Assembly (NCBI RefSeq): GCF_018613755.1
Contig: NZ_JAGGPP010000022.1
Span: forward strand, 1-64,000
Reading direction: 5' to 3'
Origin: Arthrobacter sp. ISL-72
GTDB lineage: Bacteria; Actinomycetota; Actinomycetes; Actinomycetales; Micrococcaceae
Length of the DNA stretch: 64,000 nucleotides
Shown here piece after piece: positions 1 to 7,870 of this stretch. The translations under genes and the position numbers were made by a program. Position 1 is the first letter of the stretch. Every line of letters starts with the position of its first letter. The notes beneath the pieces are model-generated. The model made no database searches. It saw nothing but the letters and a program-made list of their open reading frames with translations, and had not been told where the DNA came from.

Positions 1-22
1 CCTGATCGCAGCGCACTCCTAG
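1..22 (+). CDS. possible 3' end of an upstream gene
   Basis: Bases 2-22 can be read as six codons (LIAAHS) followed by TAG. This would be the tail of a gene lying mostly outside the window and just upstream of the one-carbon operon. Nothing else supports it. Confidence 0.2.
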
Positions 23-52
23 CTCCACCTGACCATTCAGAGAGGACCAAAG

Positions 53-886
53 ATGTTCCCCACGAGAATCGAGATCGTCCCTTCAGAGGGAATCATCGGG
101 CAGGTCACGGCCAAGGTGCCCTTGGGCACGACGCTTACCGTCACGTGCCTGCCCCACCACGGCATCGAGCGGACCATGCGCACCGCCGTGCAGCTGAGCG
201 TGCTCGGCTACCCTGTCATCCCGCACCTCGCGGCGCGGAGCCTGCCCGGCCGTTCCGAGCTCACCGGAATCCTGCGCGAGTGCGACGTTGCCGGCATCCG
301 CGAAGTCTTCGTGATTGGCGGCGACCGGAAGCAGCCGGCGGGCCCGTACGATTCCGCCCTCGCGGTGCTGGACGACATCGCGCAGTACACCGGCGGCGTG
401 ATGCGGGCGGGCGTGGCCGGCTACCCGGAAGGGCATCCTTCCATTGGCCCCGTGGACCTGCTGGATGCGCTGCTGGCCAAGCAGCACCTGGCATCGAGCG
501 TTGTCACGCAGATGTGCTTCTCCGCCCCCGCCGTCCTTGATTACGCGGCGCTCCTGCGCCGGGAGGGGATGCAGCTGCCCATCTGGGCGGGTGTGGCGGG
601 CTCCGTTCCGCGGACCAAGCTGGTCTCCCTGGCCGCACAAATCGGCGTCGGAACTTCCCTGAAGTTTCTCAGCCGCAAAGGCCCGCTGGCGCGCAAGCTC
701 CTCAGCGGTGACCGCTATTCCCCGCAAAGCCTGATTTCCGGGCTCGAAAGCCACCCCGAAAACATCGCAGGCATCCATCTCTACAGCTTCAACAACCTTG
801 CTCCGGTTCCCGGCGGGCCGGACCAGGTGTTAACCCCAGCAGCACTCCAGACAGCATTGATCCGAGGAGCAGCACGTGACAACTAA
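53..886 (+). CDS. methylenetetrahydrofolate reductase-like protein (MetF family)
   Basis: This 277-residue protein resembles the MetF TIM-barrel family, which interconverts 5,10-methylene- and 5-methyl-tetrahydrofolate using a flavin. Visible family signatures are the early acidic strand RIEIVPSEG, VFVIGGD near residue 87, GVAGYPEGHP near 122 and TQMCFSA near 152. The ATG is preceded by GAGAGGA at good spacing. It is slightly short for the family but looks complete. The last 11 bases overlap the GTG start of the permease gene, and purU follows, so it belongs to a three-gene folate operon. The context suggests handling C1 units released by glycine, serine or N-methyl amine breakdown rather than a housekeeping methionine role; that is inference. 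Confidence 0.8.
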   Translation: MFPTRIEIVPSEGIIGQVTAKVPLGTTLTVTCLPHHGIERTMRTAVQLSVLGYPVIPHLAARSLPGRSELTGILRECDVAGIREVFVIGGDRKQPAGPYDSALAVLDDIAQYTGGVMRAGVAGYPEGHPSIGPVDLLDALLAKQHLASSVVTQMCFSAPAVLDYAALLRREGMQLPIWAGVAGSVPRTKLVSLAAQIGVGTSLKFLSRKGPLARKLLSGDRYSPQSLISGLESHPENIAGIHLYSFNNLAPVPGGPDQVLTPAALQTALIRGAARDN

Positions 887-2345
887 GACCCTGACTTCCA
901 ACCAGGAGCCGCATCTTGAGCGGCAGCTCAGCAACCGGCACATCCAGCTGATCGCCATTGGCGGCGCCATCGGCACCGGCCTCTTCATGGGCTCCGGCAA
1001 AACCATTTCCGCAGCCGGCCCGTCCGTCATCTTCGTGTACATGATCATCGGCTTCATGCTGTTCTTCGTGATGCGGGCCATGGGCGAACTCCTGCTGTCC
1101 AACCTGAACTACAAATCCTTCAGCGATTTCGCGGCGGACCTCCTGGGCCCGTGGGCCGGGTTCTTCACCGGCTGGACCTACTGGTTCTGCTGGGTGATCA
1201 CCGGAATCGCGGACGTCATCGCGATCGCCGGCTACTCCAAGGAGCTCTGGCCGGGGCTGCCGCTGTGGATCCTGGGCCTGGCCACCGTGGCCATCCTCCT
1301 GCTTCTGAATCTCACCACCGTGAAGGCTTTCGGCGAGACCGAGTTCTGGTTTGCGCTGATCAAGATCATCGCCATTGCGGCGCTGATCGTGGTCGGCATG
1401 TTCATGATTTTCACCGGGTTCCAGTCCGACGCCGGCCCGGCCACCTTCACGAACCTGTGGAACCACGGCGGATTCTTCCCCAATGAGTTCATGGGTTTTG
1501 TGGCCGGCTTCCAGATCGCGGTGTTTGCGTTTGTAGGCATTGAACTGGTGGGCACCACGGCTGCCGAGGCCAAGGACCCGGAGAAGAACCTGCCCAAGGC
1601 CATCAACTCCATCCCCATCCGCGTGCTGCTCTTTTACGTGGGCGCACTGATCATCCTGATGTCCGTCACTCCCTGGACCCAGTTCCAGGCCGGTCACAGC
1701 CCGTTCATCGCCATGTTCTCCCTGGCGGGCCTGGGTGCTGCCGCCACCGTGGTGAACCTGGTGGTCCTCAGCTCGGCCATGTCCTCCGCCAACTCGGGCA
1801 TCTATTCCACTTCGCGCATGGTTTACGGCCTTGCCCGGGAAGGCGATGCGCCGTCCGTTTTCGGCGCCCTGTCACGCCGCAAGGTCCCGCAGAATGCCCT
1901 GTTCCTCTCCTGCGTCCTGCTGCTCTCCGGTGTGGTGCTGATGTATGCCGGACAGGACATCGGCAAGGCCTTCGACATGGTGACGACTGTGTCGGCCGTC
2001 TGCTTCGTCTTCGTGTGGTCCATCATCCTGGTCAGCTACCTGGCGTTCCGCCGGCGCCGTCCGCATCTGCACGAGGCGTCCAAGTACCGGATGCCGGGCG
2101 GCATCCCCATGGTCTGGGCGGTCTTCGCGTTCTTTGCCTTCGTCCTGTGGGCACTGACCACGCAACCGGACACGCTGCTCGCGCTCCTGGTGACGCCGGT
2201 CTGGTTCATCATGCTGGGCGCCGCCTGGCTCGTGCTGCGACGGCGCCCGTCCCACCTGGCCCGCTACGCGGCCTTCCAGGCCGACCTCAATGAGGAGTTG
2301 GAGCGGGAAGAATCAGCCGCGGACCTTGGAACGGTGAAGCGATGA
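876..2345 (+). CDS. cycA: amino-acid permease, CycA-like (D-serine/D-alanine/glycine:H+ symporter)
   Basis: This is a 489-residue APC-superfamily permease with about 12 hydrophobic segments. The N-terminal region (RQLSNRHIQLIAIGGAIGT, then GLFMGSGKTIS, and FTGWTYWFCW near residue 100) closely resembles E. coli CycA, which imports D-serine, D-alanine and glycine. It starts at GTG 876 with GAGGAG upstream and overlaps the preceding MTHFR-like gene by 11 bases. Its own stop overlaps purU as ATGA. Tight coupling to two folate enzymes suggests import of glycine or serine as C1 donors. The family assignment is firm; the substrate is inferred from similarity and context. Confidence 0.85.
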   Translation: MTTKTLTSNQEPHLERQLSNRHIQLIAIGGAIGTGLFMGSGKTISAAGPSVIFVYMIIGFMLFFVMRAMGELLLSNLNYKSFSDFAADLLGPWAGFFTGWTYWFCWVITGIADVIAIAGYSKELWPGLPLWILGLATVAILLLLNLTTVKAFGETEFWFALIKIIAIAALIVVGMFMIFTGFQSDAGPATFTNLWNHGGFFPNEFMGFVAGFQIAVFAFVGIELVGTTAAEAKDPEKNLPKAINSIPIRVLLFYVGALIILMSVTPWTQFQAGHSPFIAMFSLAGLGAAATVVNLVVLSSAMSSANSGIYSTSRMVYGLAREGDAPSVFGALSRRKVPQNALFLSCVLLLSGVVLMYAGQDIGKAFDMVTTVSAVCFVFVWSIILVSYLAFRRRRPHLHEASKYRMPGGIPMVWAVFAFFAFVLWALTTQPDTLLALLVTPVWFIMLGAAWLVLRRRPSHLARYAAFQADLNEELEREESAADLGTVKR

Positions 2346-3208
2346 ACACGGCGCAGACTCTAACCAGAGTGGCCCCGCCACCGGTGGAACCCGCGGTCCT
2401 GTCCGAGCATGTGCTGACCCTCGACTGTGCCGAGTCTCCCGGGATCGTCCATGCGATCTCAGGATTCCTGCTGGACCACGGCTGCGACATCATCGACAAC
2501 AAGCAGTACGGGGACCGCCAGCAGGGACACTTCTTCATGCGGGTCCACTTCTCTTCGGTCCGGGAATCCTTCAGCACGGAGGAACTGCGGGCCGACTTCA
2601 CGCCGTTGGCGGACAAATGGCGGATGAACTGGCAGCTGGAGCCCCAGGGCCGCAAGCGCCGCGTGCTGATCATGGTGTCCAAAATGGGCCATTGTCTGAA
2701 TGATCTGCTCTTCCGGGCACGGAGCGGGGACATCCCGGTGGAGATCGTGGCCGTGGTGTCCAACCACCGCGACCAGGAGGCCCTGGTCCAATGGCACGGC
2801 ATCCCGTTCCACCACCTGCCTGTCACCAAGGACACCAAGCCGGAGGCCGAAGCCGCCCTCATGGAGCTGGTCGACGGGCTCGATGTTGAACTCGTGGTCC
2901 TGGCCCGCTACATGCAGGTGCTGAGCGACAGGCTCTCGGCAAAGCTGGCGGGACGGACCATCAACATCCACCACTCGTTCCTGCCGAGCTTCAAGGGCGC
3001 CAAGCCGTACCACCAGGCCTACGACCGCGGCGTGAAAACGGTGGGTGCCACAGCGCACTATGTCAACGTGGAACTCGACGAGGGTCCGATCATTTCGCAG
3101 CAGGTTATCGAGGTGGACCACACGTACACCGCGGACGACCTGGTGGCCGTGGGCCGCGACGCCGAATGTGCTGCCCTGCGCAACGCCGTCCGCTGGCACT
3201 GCGAGTGA
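2342..3208 (+). CDS. purU: formyltetrahydrofolate deformylase
   Basis: PurU hydrolyses 10-formyl-tetrahydrofolate to formate and tetrahydrofolate. The 288-residue protein has an N-terminal ACT domain (about residues 25-100, LTLDCAESPGIVHAISGF) and a C-terminal formyl-transferase fold. The fold carries the INIHHSFLPSFKGAKPY motif with the catalytic His, and GATAHYVN...LDEGPIISQ with the catalytic Asp. It starts in an ATGA overlap with the permease. In actinobacteria purU often accompanies sarcosine or N-methyl amine catabolism, where it regenerates folate; here it closes a folate operon. A strong inverted repeat lies about 50 bp downstream. Confidence 0.93.
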   Translation: MNTAQTLTRVAPPPVEPAVLSEHVLTLDCAESPGIVHAISGFLLDHGCDIIDNKQYGDRQQGHFFMRVHFSSVRESFSTEELRADFTPLADKWRMNWQLEPQGRKRRVLIMVSKMGHCLNDLLFRARSGDIPVEIVAVVSNHRDQEALVQWHGIPFHHLPVTKDTKPEAEAALMELVDGLDVELVVLARYMQVLSDRLSAKLAGRTINIHHSFLPSFKGAKPYHQAYDRGVKTVGATAHYVNVELDEGPIISQQVIEVDHTYTADDLVAVGRDAECAALRNAVRWHCE

Positions 3209-3257
3209 AGAATCCTGCTGCTAGGCAACCGCACGGTGGTTCTGCGGTAGCACCCCG

Positions 3258-3320
3258 GAGTTTTTGTCCAGATATTGGGGGTTAAACGCTCCGGAAGTCG
3301 CGTTATCTGGACAAAAACTC
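3258..3320. repeat. long inverted repeat (17-bp perfect arms, 29-nt loop)
   Basis: Bases 3258-3274 (GAGTTTTTGTCCAGATA) are the exact reverse complement of 3304-3320. The pairing continues outward with one unpaired base (CCCG versus CGGG). It lies between purU and the convergent hexapeptide-repeat gene, so it could act as a terminator. The A/T-containing arms and the size also fit a dispersed intergenic palindromic element. No second copy was seen in the window. Confidence 0.75.
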
Positions 3321-3409
3321 GGGAGGGTCGGTGGCGGCTTTCGTCGGGAGGGGGTGGCGGCTCTCCTCGGGAGGAGGCTCGGCGCTCGGGAGCCCGACGG
3401 CGGTTGGTG

Positions 3410-3841
3410 TCAGGCAGCTCTTCGGGCCTTGCGGTTGTCGTGCGGAAGGGACCGCTTTGTTCTGGCGCCCACGTAGCTTCCCTGCGCGACTGTGCTGTCG
3501 CCGTGTAGACGGACGCCATGGGTGATGACGGCACCTGCTCCGATCTTGGAATGGCTGCCGACATGCACGCGGTTGCCGATCACAGCTCCCTGCCCGACGT
3601 GCACGGCATCGCCGATTACTACCCTGTGGCCGATGCGGGCCCGCCGGTCAATCCAGCTGCCGCCGCCCACGCGGGAACCCGGCCCCACCCTGGCGCCGGC
3701 CTCGACGTACGCGGATGGGCTGATGAACGCAGTCTCGTCCACATCCGCACCGCGTCCGATCAGGCCGCCGCCGTTCGGGTGCCGGTGGTAGGTGACGACC
3801 TTTCCGGCGTCGTCTTCGACTGTTTCGATTTTCCTGCTCAT
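3410..3841 (-). CDS. left-handed beta-helix (hexapeptide-repeat) protein
   Basis: This 143-residue protein consists mostly of hexapeptide repeats ([LIV]-G-x4; for example ARVGPGSRVG, ARIGHRVVIG, KIGAGAVITHG), the fold of acyl- and acetyltransferases and related carbonic-anhydrase-like proteins. I chose ATG 3841 because AGGAAGG lies just upstream on the minus strand; the longer open frame to 4021 lacks that signal. The N-terminus (MSRKIETVEDDAGKVVTYHR) is not part of the helix. No catalytic residues can be assigned, so the substrate is unknown. The C-terminal tail is basic (KARRAA). It converges with purU. Confidence 0.75.
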   Translation of the reverse strand: MSRKIETVEDDAGKVVTYHRHPNGGGLIGRGADVDETAFISPSAYVEAGARVGPGSRVGGGSWIDRRARIGHRVVIGDAVHVGQGAVIGNRVHVGSHSKIGAGAVITHGVRLHGDSTVAQGSYVGARTKRSLPHDNRKARRAA

Positions 3842-3978
3842 TACCTTCCTGTCAGTCCGAGCAACCACATCACCGACATTCGAATTAACGTCTGAGCGGC
3901 GGTGTGCATTCCATTCCGGCAGCCAGCGGGACTCGCTGCGATGCAGAGTGTCTAACCCGCAGCGTCGGTGCCCTGACG

Positions 3979-3984
3979 TAAACT
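3979..3984 (+). promoter_or_regulatory. -10 box of a probable leaderless promoter
   Basis: TAAACT ends 6 bp before the GTG of the small gene at 3991. No ribosome-binding site is present, as expected for leaderless actinobacterial transcripts. Confidence 0.5.
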
Positions 3985-3990
3985 CGGCCC

Positions 3991-4167
3991 GTGGCAGATT
4001 CAAGCACCGACGGCAGTGCAAACACCGCGGTGATCCCGCTCTTGGAAGGCCAGACCTGCATCGGCGAGCTGCTTCCGGAGATCAAGGATCTGTTGGAACC
4101 GATCCCTTCGGAGTGGGGACAGCCCGACGCCGACGGATCAGTAGGCGGGCAGCTGACGCTTTTCTGA
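3991..4167 (+). CDS. small protein of unknown function (58 aa), probably leaderless
   Basis: The open frame GTG 3991 to TGA 4167 encodes an acidic 58-residue protein starting MADSSTDGSANTAV, with a core IGELLPEIKDLLEPI and ending QLTLF. There is no Shine-Dalgarno sequence, but a TAAACT -10 box ends 6 bp upstream of GTG, which supports translation from a leaderless mRNA. No signal peptide or membrane segment is visible, and I recognise no family. It diverges from the hexapeptide-repeat gene and converges with the DUF202 pair. Confidence 0.5.
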   Translation: MADSSTDGSANTAVIPLLEGQTCIGELLPEIKDLLEPIPSEWGQPDADGSVGGQLTLF

Positions 4168-4183
4168 CGGCCCACCCCCGCCC

Positions 4184-4531
4184 TTAGGGCTGCAGCGGCA
4201 GGAACAGCACCGTGTAAATCCCCAAGGCGGCGAGGATAACCACACTGGCCGCCACGGCCGCCGTCGAGCCGATATTGGGCGGCATGGACTCCTGGTTGAT
4301 TCCCCGGACGGCCCGGCGGAACCGGCGCTTTTGCGTGAAGTTGATGGCCAGGGCAGTGACTATGGCGCCCCCGACGAGGGTTCCGACGAACCACCCGTGG
4401 TGGGGGAGCCACCGCAGAAAGACGGCCGCGGCGGCCACCATTGCCAGGGTGGTGCGGCTCCAGGCAAGGTCCGTGCGTTCCGGCTGAAGACCGGAATCGC
4501 CGTGTTGTGCGGCGGCAGGGGCGGACGCCAT
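4184..4531 (-). CDS. DUF202 family small membrane protein (second of a pair)
   Basis: This 115-residue protein has the DUF202/YidH hallmark near its N-terminus (LQPERTDLAWSRTTLAM, the conserved ERT-LAW-RT pattern) followed by three hydrophobic segments. ATG 4531 follows the upstream DUF202 stop by 2 bp, so translation is probably coupled. A longer frame upstream only shadows the neighbouring gene. The function of DUF202 proteins is not established; they are inner-membrane proteins. Two in tandem may form a heteromer, which is inference. Confidence 0.8.
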   Translation of the reverse strand: MASAPAAAQHGDSGLQPERTDLAWSRTTLAMVAAAAVFLRWLPHHGWFVGTLVGGAIVTALAINFTQKRRFRRAVRGINQESMPPNIGSTAAVAASVVILAALGIYTVLFLPLQP

Positions 4532-4533
4532 GC

Positions 4534-4992
4534 TCAGGCCGGCCGCGCGATGACGAACACCACCATAATGGCCGCAACGAGGGCTCCGCCGATGGCCAGC
4601 ACGGGGGCGATGAGGGGCAGCGGCAGCGGGGTCTTCGACCGCATGGCACGTTCCACGTTCAGCCACCGGAAGAACGAGCCGCCGCCAATCACCAGTGCCA
4701 GGACCAGCAGCAGCACCGCAATGGTCTTGCGCAGCCCGGGACCGAGGAGATCGGCCATAAAAGCCTCGACGGCGACGCCCCCGGCCAGAAGCGCCAGCGC
4801 CGTCCTGATCCATGCGAGGAATGTGCGCTCGTTTGCCAGGGTGAACCTGGGGTCGGGCTCGGTGCCGCCGCGGAGGATCCGGGACGTGAACCGGCCCCTC
4901 GCGTCCGGCCCTCCGGTGTTCGAATCTTCTGGCAACGTGGTCCCTTCGTGCACCGGCAGGTGTGCCGATGTGCTTTCCCTACTCCTTACCAT
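4534..4992 (-). CDS. DUF202/YidH family membrane protein (first of a pair)
   Basis: The central part carries the DUF202 signature (FTLANERTFLAWIRTALALL) and three predicted membrane segments; the N-terminus is polar. The largest frame starts at ATG 4992, but a TTG at 4935 preceded by GAAGGGA is a credible alternative start that would remove 19 residues. The second DUF202 gene follows after 2 bp. No catalytic motif is visible. Confidence 0.8.
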   Translation of the reverse strand: MVRSRESTSAHLPVHEGTTLPEDSNTGGPDARGRFTSRILRGGTEPDPRFTLANERTFLAWIRTALALLAGGVAVEAFMADLLGPGLRKTIAVLLLVLALVIGGGSFFRWLNVERAMRSKTPLPLPLIAPVLAIGGALVAAIMVVFVIARPA

Positions 4993-5071
4993 GTTTCCGG
5001 CTGGCGGTCAGGTGGGCGCCAGCGCGCCTCGCGTCGGACCCGAGGTCCGCCGGTTTCCTGCGACCTTTGGG

Positions 5072-5077
5072 TAGCGT
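5072..5077 (+). promoter_or_regulatory. -10 box TAGCGT shared with the paralogue at 33.8 kb
   Basis: The string GGGTAGCGTTG (5069-5079) recurs at 33834-33844, each time with exactly 8 bp between TAGCGT and the start codon of one of two related secreted proteins. Confidence 0.55.
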
Positions 5078-5085
5078 TGTACGGC

Positions 5086-5679
5086 GTGGGCATCGGACGG
5101 AAAGCTGTGGGCACGCTGGCACTGTGGTCCGTCGTCGTTCTCAGTGTGCTGGCGATCGCGGCGACGGCGGCGGCGGAGCCGTGCCCGGCCGGCCAGGTTC
5201 CGGTCACCAAAGACGGGATCTGCGTTCCGCTGGGCCCTTTGGCCCCCGCCCCCGAGACGCCGGCAACAACGACGCCGGTCCCGTCGCCTTCCGCGTCGAC
5301 GCCGGCCCCCGCTCCCGGCGGGTCCGATCAGGGCCAGGTCGGAGCAGATGCCACGACGCCGGCGGTCATGCTGCCGGGGACGGCATTCGAAACGCCGGCA
5401 AGCGGGAGTGCCGAGCCTGGGTCGGCCAGCGCTTCGGCCCATGCGCAGGCTTGGCCTTCGGGGCCGCAATTGCCCGTTGCCGCTTCACCGGCCGACGCCT
5501 CATCAGCCGACGCCGCGTCCTCCGGGGCTTTGTCCGCGGACGCGGGAATGGGGCTCGCCGCGCGGCGGCCCGGAACACGGCCCGGCCCTGCGACGATGGT
5601 GGCCGGTTATCTGCTGGCGTTCGGAGGCGTAATGCTGCTGACCTTCTCGGGATTAGAGGCCATGAGGCGCCGTACCTAA
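5086..5679 (+). CDS. secreted/membrane-anchored Pro-Ala-rich protein (paralogue of 33851-34402)
   Basis: This 197-residue protein has an N-terminal hydrophobic signal segment (residues 7-24) cleavable near ATAAAEP, then a short Cys-containing motif (EPCPAGQVP...GICVP). A long low-complexity Pro/Thr/Ser/Ala stretch follows. A C-terminal membrane segment starts VAGYLLAFGG and ends in a basic tail (RRRT). That architecture suggests a cell-envelope protein tethered by its C-terminus; no LPxTG motif is present. GTG 5086 is chosen because a TAGCGT -10 box lies 8 bp upstream, without a Shine-Dalgarno sequence. The paralogue at 33.85 kb shares the EPCP...CVP motif, the Pro-rich middle, VAGYL and the same promoter string. 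Function is unknown. Confidence 0.7.
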   Translation: MGIGRKAVGTLALWSVVVLSVLAIAATAAAEPCPAGQVPVTKDGICVPLGPLAPAPETPATTTPVPSPSASTPAPAPGGSDQGQVGADATTPAVMLPGTAFETPASGSAEPGSASASAHAQAWPSGPQLPVAASPADASSADAASSGALSADAGMGLAARRPGTRPGPATMVAGYLLAFGGVMLLTFSGLEAMRRRT

Positions 5680-6014
5680 ACTGCTCCCGACCAGTGCAGG
5701 ACGGTGGCCCGGCGTGCCGCTGCGTGCGTACGGAGGGTATCCGCCGTTGTCGGCCGTGATTCGCAGACCGGCGGCACCGCTACAGGCACCGCCGGCACCG
5801 CAGCGGGCGCCGAAACCGGAACCGGAGTGCTTGCAAGCGCCAGGTCGGTGATCAGCCCCATGCCGGCGCATTCGCGGACCGCCTCGATGCCGGCCACAGC
5901 TGCCGATTTGTCGCGGAAGGCAGATGAGATGGCCAGTTCTGTTCCGTCCGAAGTGGTAAGCCGGAACCGGTATTGCGCCTCTGCGTCAACGAACAATTCA
6001 AACTTGCCGGCCAT
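5676..6014 (-). CDS. DUF1508 (YegP-like) protein with Pro/Ala/Val-rich tail
   Basis: The first ~60 residues are a DUF1508/YegP domain: MAGKFELFVD, a beta strand FRFRLTTSDG, then FRDKSAAVAGIEAVRE. A low-complexity linker (PVPVSAPAAVPAVPVAVPP) and a short polar tail follow. AAGGA sits properly before the ATG. Its 3' end overlaps the end of the convergent Pro-rich protein gene by 4 bases. The molecular role of this domain is not established. Two further DUF1508 genes occur at 50.8 and 55.1 kb. Confidence 0.8.
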   Translation of the reverse strand: MAGKFELFVDAEAQYRFRLTTSDGTELAISSAFRDKSAAVAGIEAVRECAGMGLITDLALASTPVPVSAPAAVPAVPVAVPPVCESRPTTADTLRTHAAARRATVLHWSGAV

Positions 6015-6202
6015 AACGATCCTTCCGGTCTGCGGCGCCCGTCCGCCGGCAGCTTCGCCATAAACAGGCCAAACGCATCTCTGCGTACATCTTCCGCTGG
6101 GCTGGTCGAACGGTCAGAATTGATCCGTTCATCGAGTGGTTTAAGTCTGTCCTGACCCCTCCGGGCCCACAAGACCGGGCAAGTTAAGCTCACGTAAATT
6201 GC

Positions 6203-6594
6203 ATGCAACGGCTCGCTCGGAAGGGCCCGGCCCTGCGCAAAGGAACTCCGGAGCTGTCGCGCCGGGAACCGGAGCCGCTGGTGCACAAGTCGTTCGCGGA
6301 CTCCTTCGAGGACACCGATCTGGAGGAGGTACTGGCCAGGGCGGGTGTTGGCCGGCTGGTTGTGACGGGTGCCCAGACAGACGAATGCATCCGGTCCACG
6401 ATCCAGGGGCCTTTGTCCGCGGTTACGACGTCACCCTGGTCGGTGACGCGCACACCACCGAGGACCAGAGCGAGTGGGGTGCTCCGACGCCGGACAAGGT
6501 CATTGCCCACACGAATCTCTACTGGAGATACCACACGGCTCCCGGCCGAACAGCTGCGGTTGAGCCCTCGAGGGATGTGACTTTCGCGGGCTAA
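6203..6594 (+). pseudogene. isochorismatase-family cysteine hydrolase, truncated and frameshifted
   Basis: The frame starting at 6203 contains the second half of an isochorismatase-like hydrolase (LVHKSFADSFEDTDL, then GVGRLVVTGAQTDECIRST with the nucleophilic Cys). At about 6405 one base is missing and the homology continues in another frame (GAFVRGYDVTLVGDAHTTED, WGAPTPDKVIAHTNLYW). The N-terminal ~60 residues, including the usual DxQ catalytic Asp strand, are absent upstream. Two independent lesions make it a relic rather than a single sequence error. Confidence 0.8.
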
Positions 6595-6702
6595 GCCGGC
6601 CCGCCGGAACGCGGCGAACGCGGAGCCCCGCTTGGATTGGCAGAATAGGAACCGGAAAAGGCCTCGGATGGAGGCACCGGGACTGGGTTGGGTGGAGCTG
6701 TG

Positions 6703-7821
6703 GTGGACATTGACGTCGTCGTTGTCGGCGGAGGGGCGATGGGATATGCGGCCGCATGGCAGCTTGCCCGCCGCGGCCGGTCGGTTGTTCTGCTGGAGCA
6801 GTTCGAGCAGGGGCACCACATCGGCGCTTCGCACGGTGCGACGCGCAACTTCAACATGGCCTACCCGGAACCTGACTACCTCGATTTGGTGATCGAGGCC
6901 AGAGGACTCTGGGACGAGCTCGCCGACGAAAGCGGCAGGCAGCTCCTCGACCTGGCGGGCCTGGTCAATCACGGCGACGTCCCCCGGCTGCAGCGCATCC
7001 GGGCCGCGCACGCCGCCCGGGGCATCGAAAGCCACTTCATCCCGGCCGCCGAAGCGGCGGACCGCTGGCAGGGCATGAACTTCCGCGGCGACGTGCTGGT
7101 GGTGCCCGGCTCCGGACGCGTCCGCGCCGCCGACGCTTTGCTGGCGCTTCACGGGGCTGCGGAAGCGCACGGCGCGCGGTTTGAGTATTCGACGCCGGTG
7201 CGGGACATCCGCGTTTCCGGCGAGGACCGTGTGGTGGTGGTGACGGATGCCGAGGAAATCCAGGCACGCCGCGTGGTGGTCACAGCCGGCGCGTGGACCA
7301 GCAAGCTCCTCGGAAACCTGGTCCGGCTCCCGCAGCTCGTGGTGACACAGGAGCAGCCAGCGCACTTCACTCCGCTGGACGACTCGCTTGCCTGGCCGAG
7401 CTTCAACCACAATCCCGACCCGGACGATCCCCGCGATGCGTACTGGTACAGCCCGGTGTACGGCATGCTCACACCGGGTGAGGGGATCAAGGCGGGGTGG
7501 CACGGGGTGGGACCGGTGACCGATCCGGATTCCCGCAGCTTCACCCCGGAACCCGTGCAGCTTGAGGCGTTGACGCGCTACGTCCGTGAGTGGCTGCCCG
7601 GAGTGGATCCCGCGACGGCGGTTCCGATCAGCTGCACCTACACGAGCACCCCCGACGAGGACTTCGTGCTGGACCGCTTCGGGCCTGTGGTTGTCGGTGC
7701 AGGCTTTTCCGGGCACGGCTTCAAGTTCACGCCGGCAATCGGGCGGGTTCTTGCGGACCTGACCGACGGCGGGGATTCACCAGCGCGCTTCTCGGCCCGC
7801 CGCGGGCAGGTTCAGCCATAG
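6703..7821 (+). CDS. monomeric sarcosine oxidase / N-methyltryptophan oxidase family flavoenzyme
   Basis: This 372-residue FAD amine oxidase probably oxidises an N-methylated or secondary amino acid to an imine, giving H2O2 and an aldehyde or formaldehyde. It has the N-terminal dinucleotide motif VVVGGGAMGYAAA, the family motif SHGATR, and the C-terminal SCTYTSTPDEDF segment. The Cys of that segment matches the residue that binds FAD covalently in MSOX. It ends with GAGFSGHGFKFTPAIG. I prefer GTG 6703 (GGTGGAG upstream); TTG 6688 or GTG 6700 are possible. Formaldehyde release would fit the folate operon at the window start, but the genes are not co-transcribed. Confidence 0.82.
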   Translation: MDIDVVVVGGGAMGYAAAWQLARRGRSVVLLEQFEQGHHIGASHGATRNFNMAYPEPDYLDLVIEARGLWDELADESGRQLLDLAGLVNHGDVPRLQRIRAAHAARGIESHFIPAAEAADRWQGMNFRGDVLVVPGSGRVRAADALLALHGAAEAHGARFEYSTPVRDIRVSGEDRVVVVTDAEEIQARRVVVTAGAWTSKLLGNLVRLPQLVVTQEQPAHFTPLDDSLAWPSFNHNPDPDDPRDAYWYSPVYGMLTPGEGIKAGWHGVGPVTDPDSRSFTPEPVQLEALTRYVREWLPGVDPATAVPISCTYTSTPDEDFVLDRFGPVVVGAGFSGHGFKFTPAIGRVLADLTDGGDSPARFSARRGQVQP

Positions 7822-7870
7822 TCGAAGCTCGGGCGCAAAGGATTCGCTTACGGCCGGCCGTCCAAGTCCC

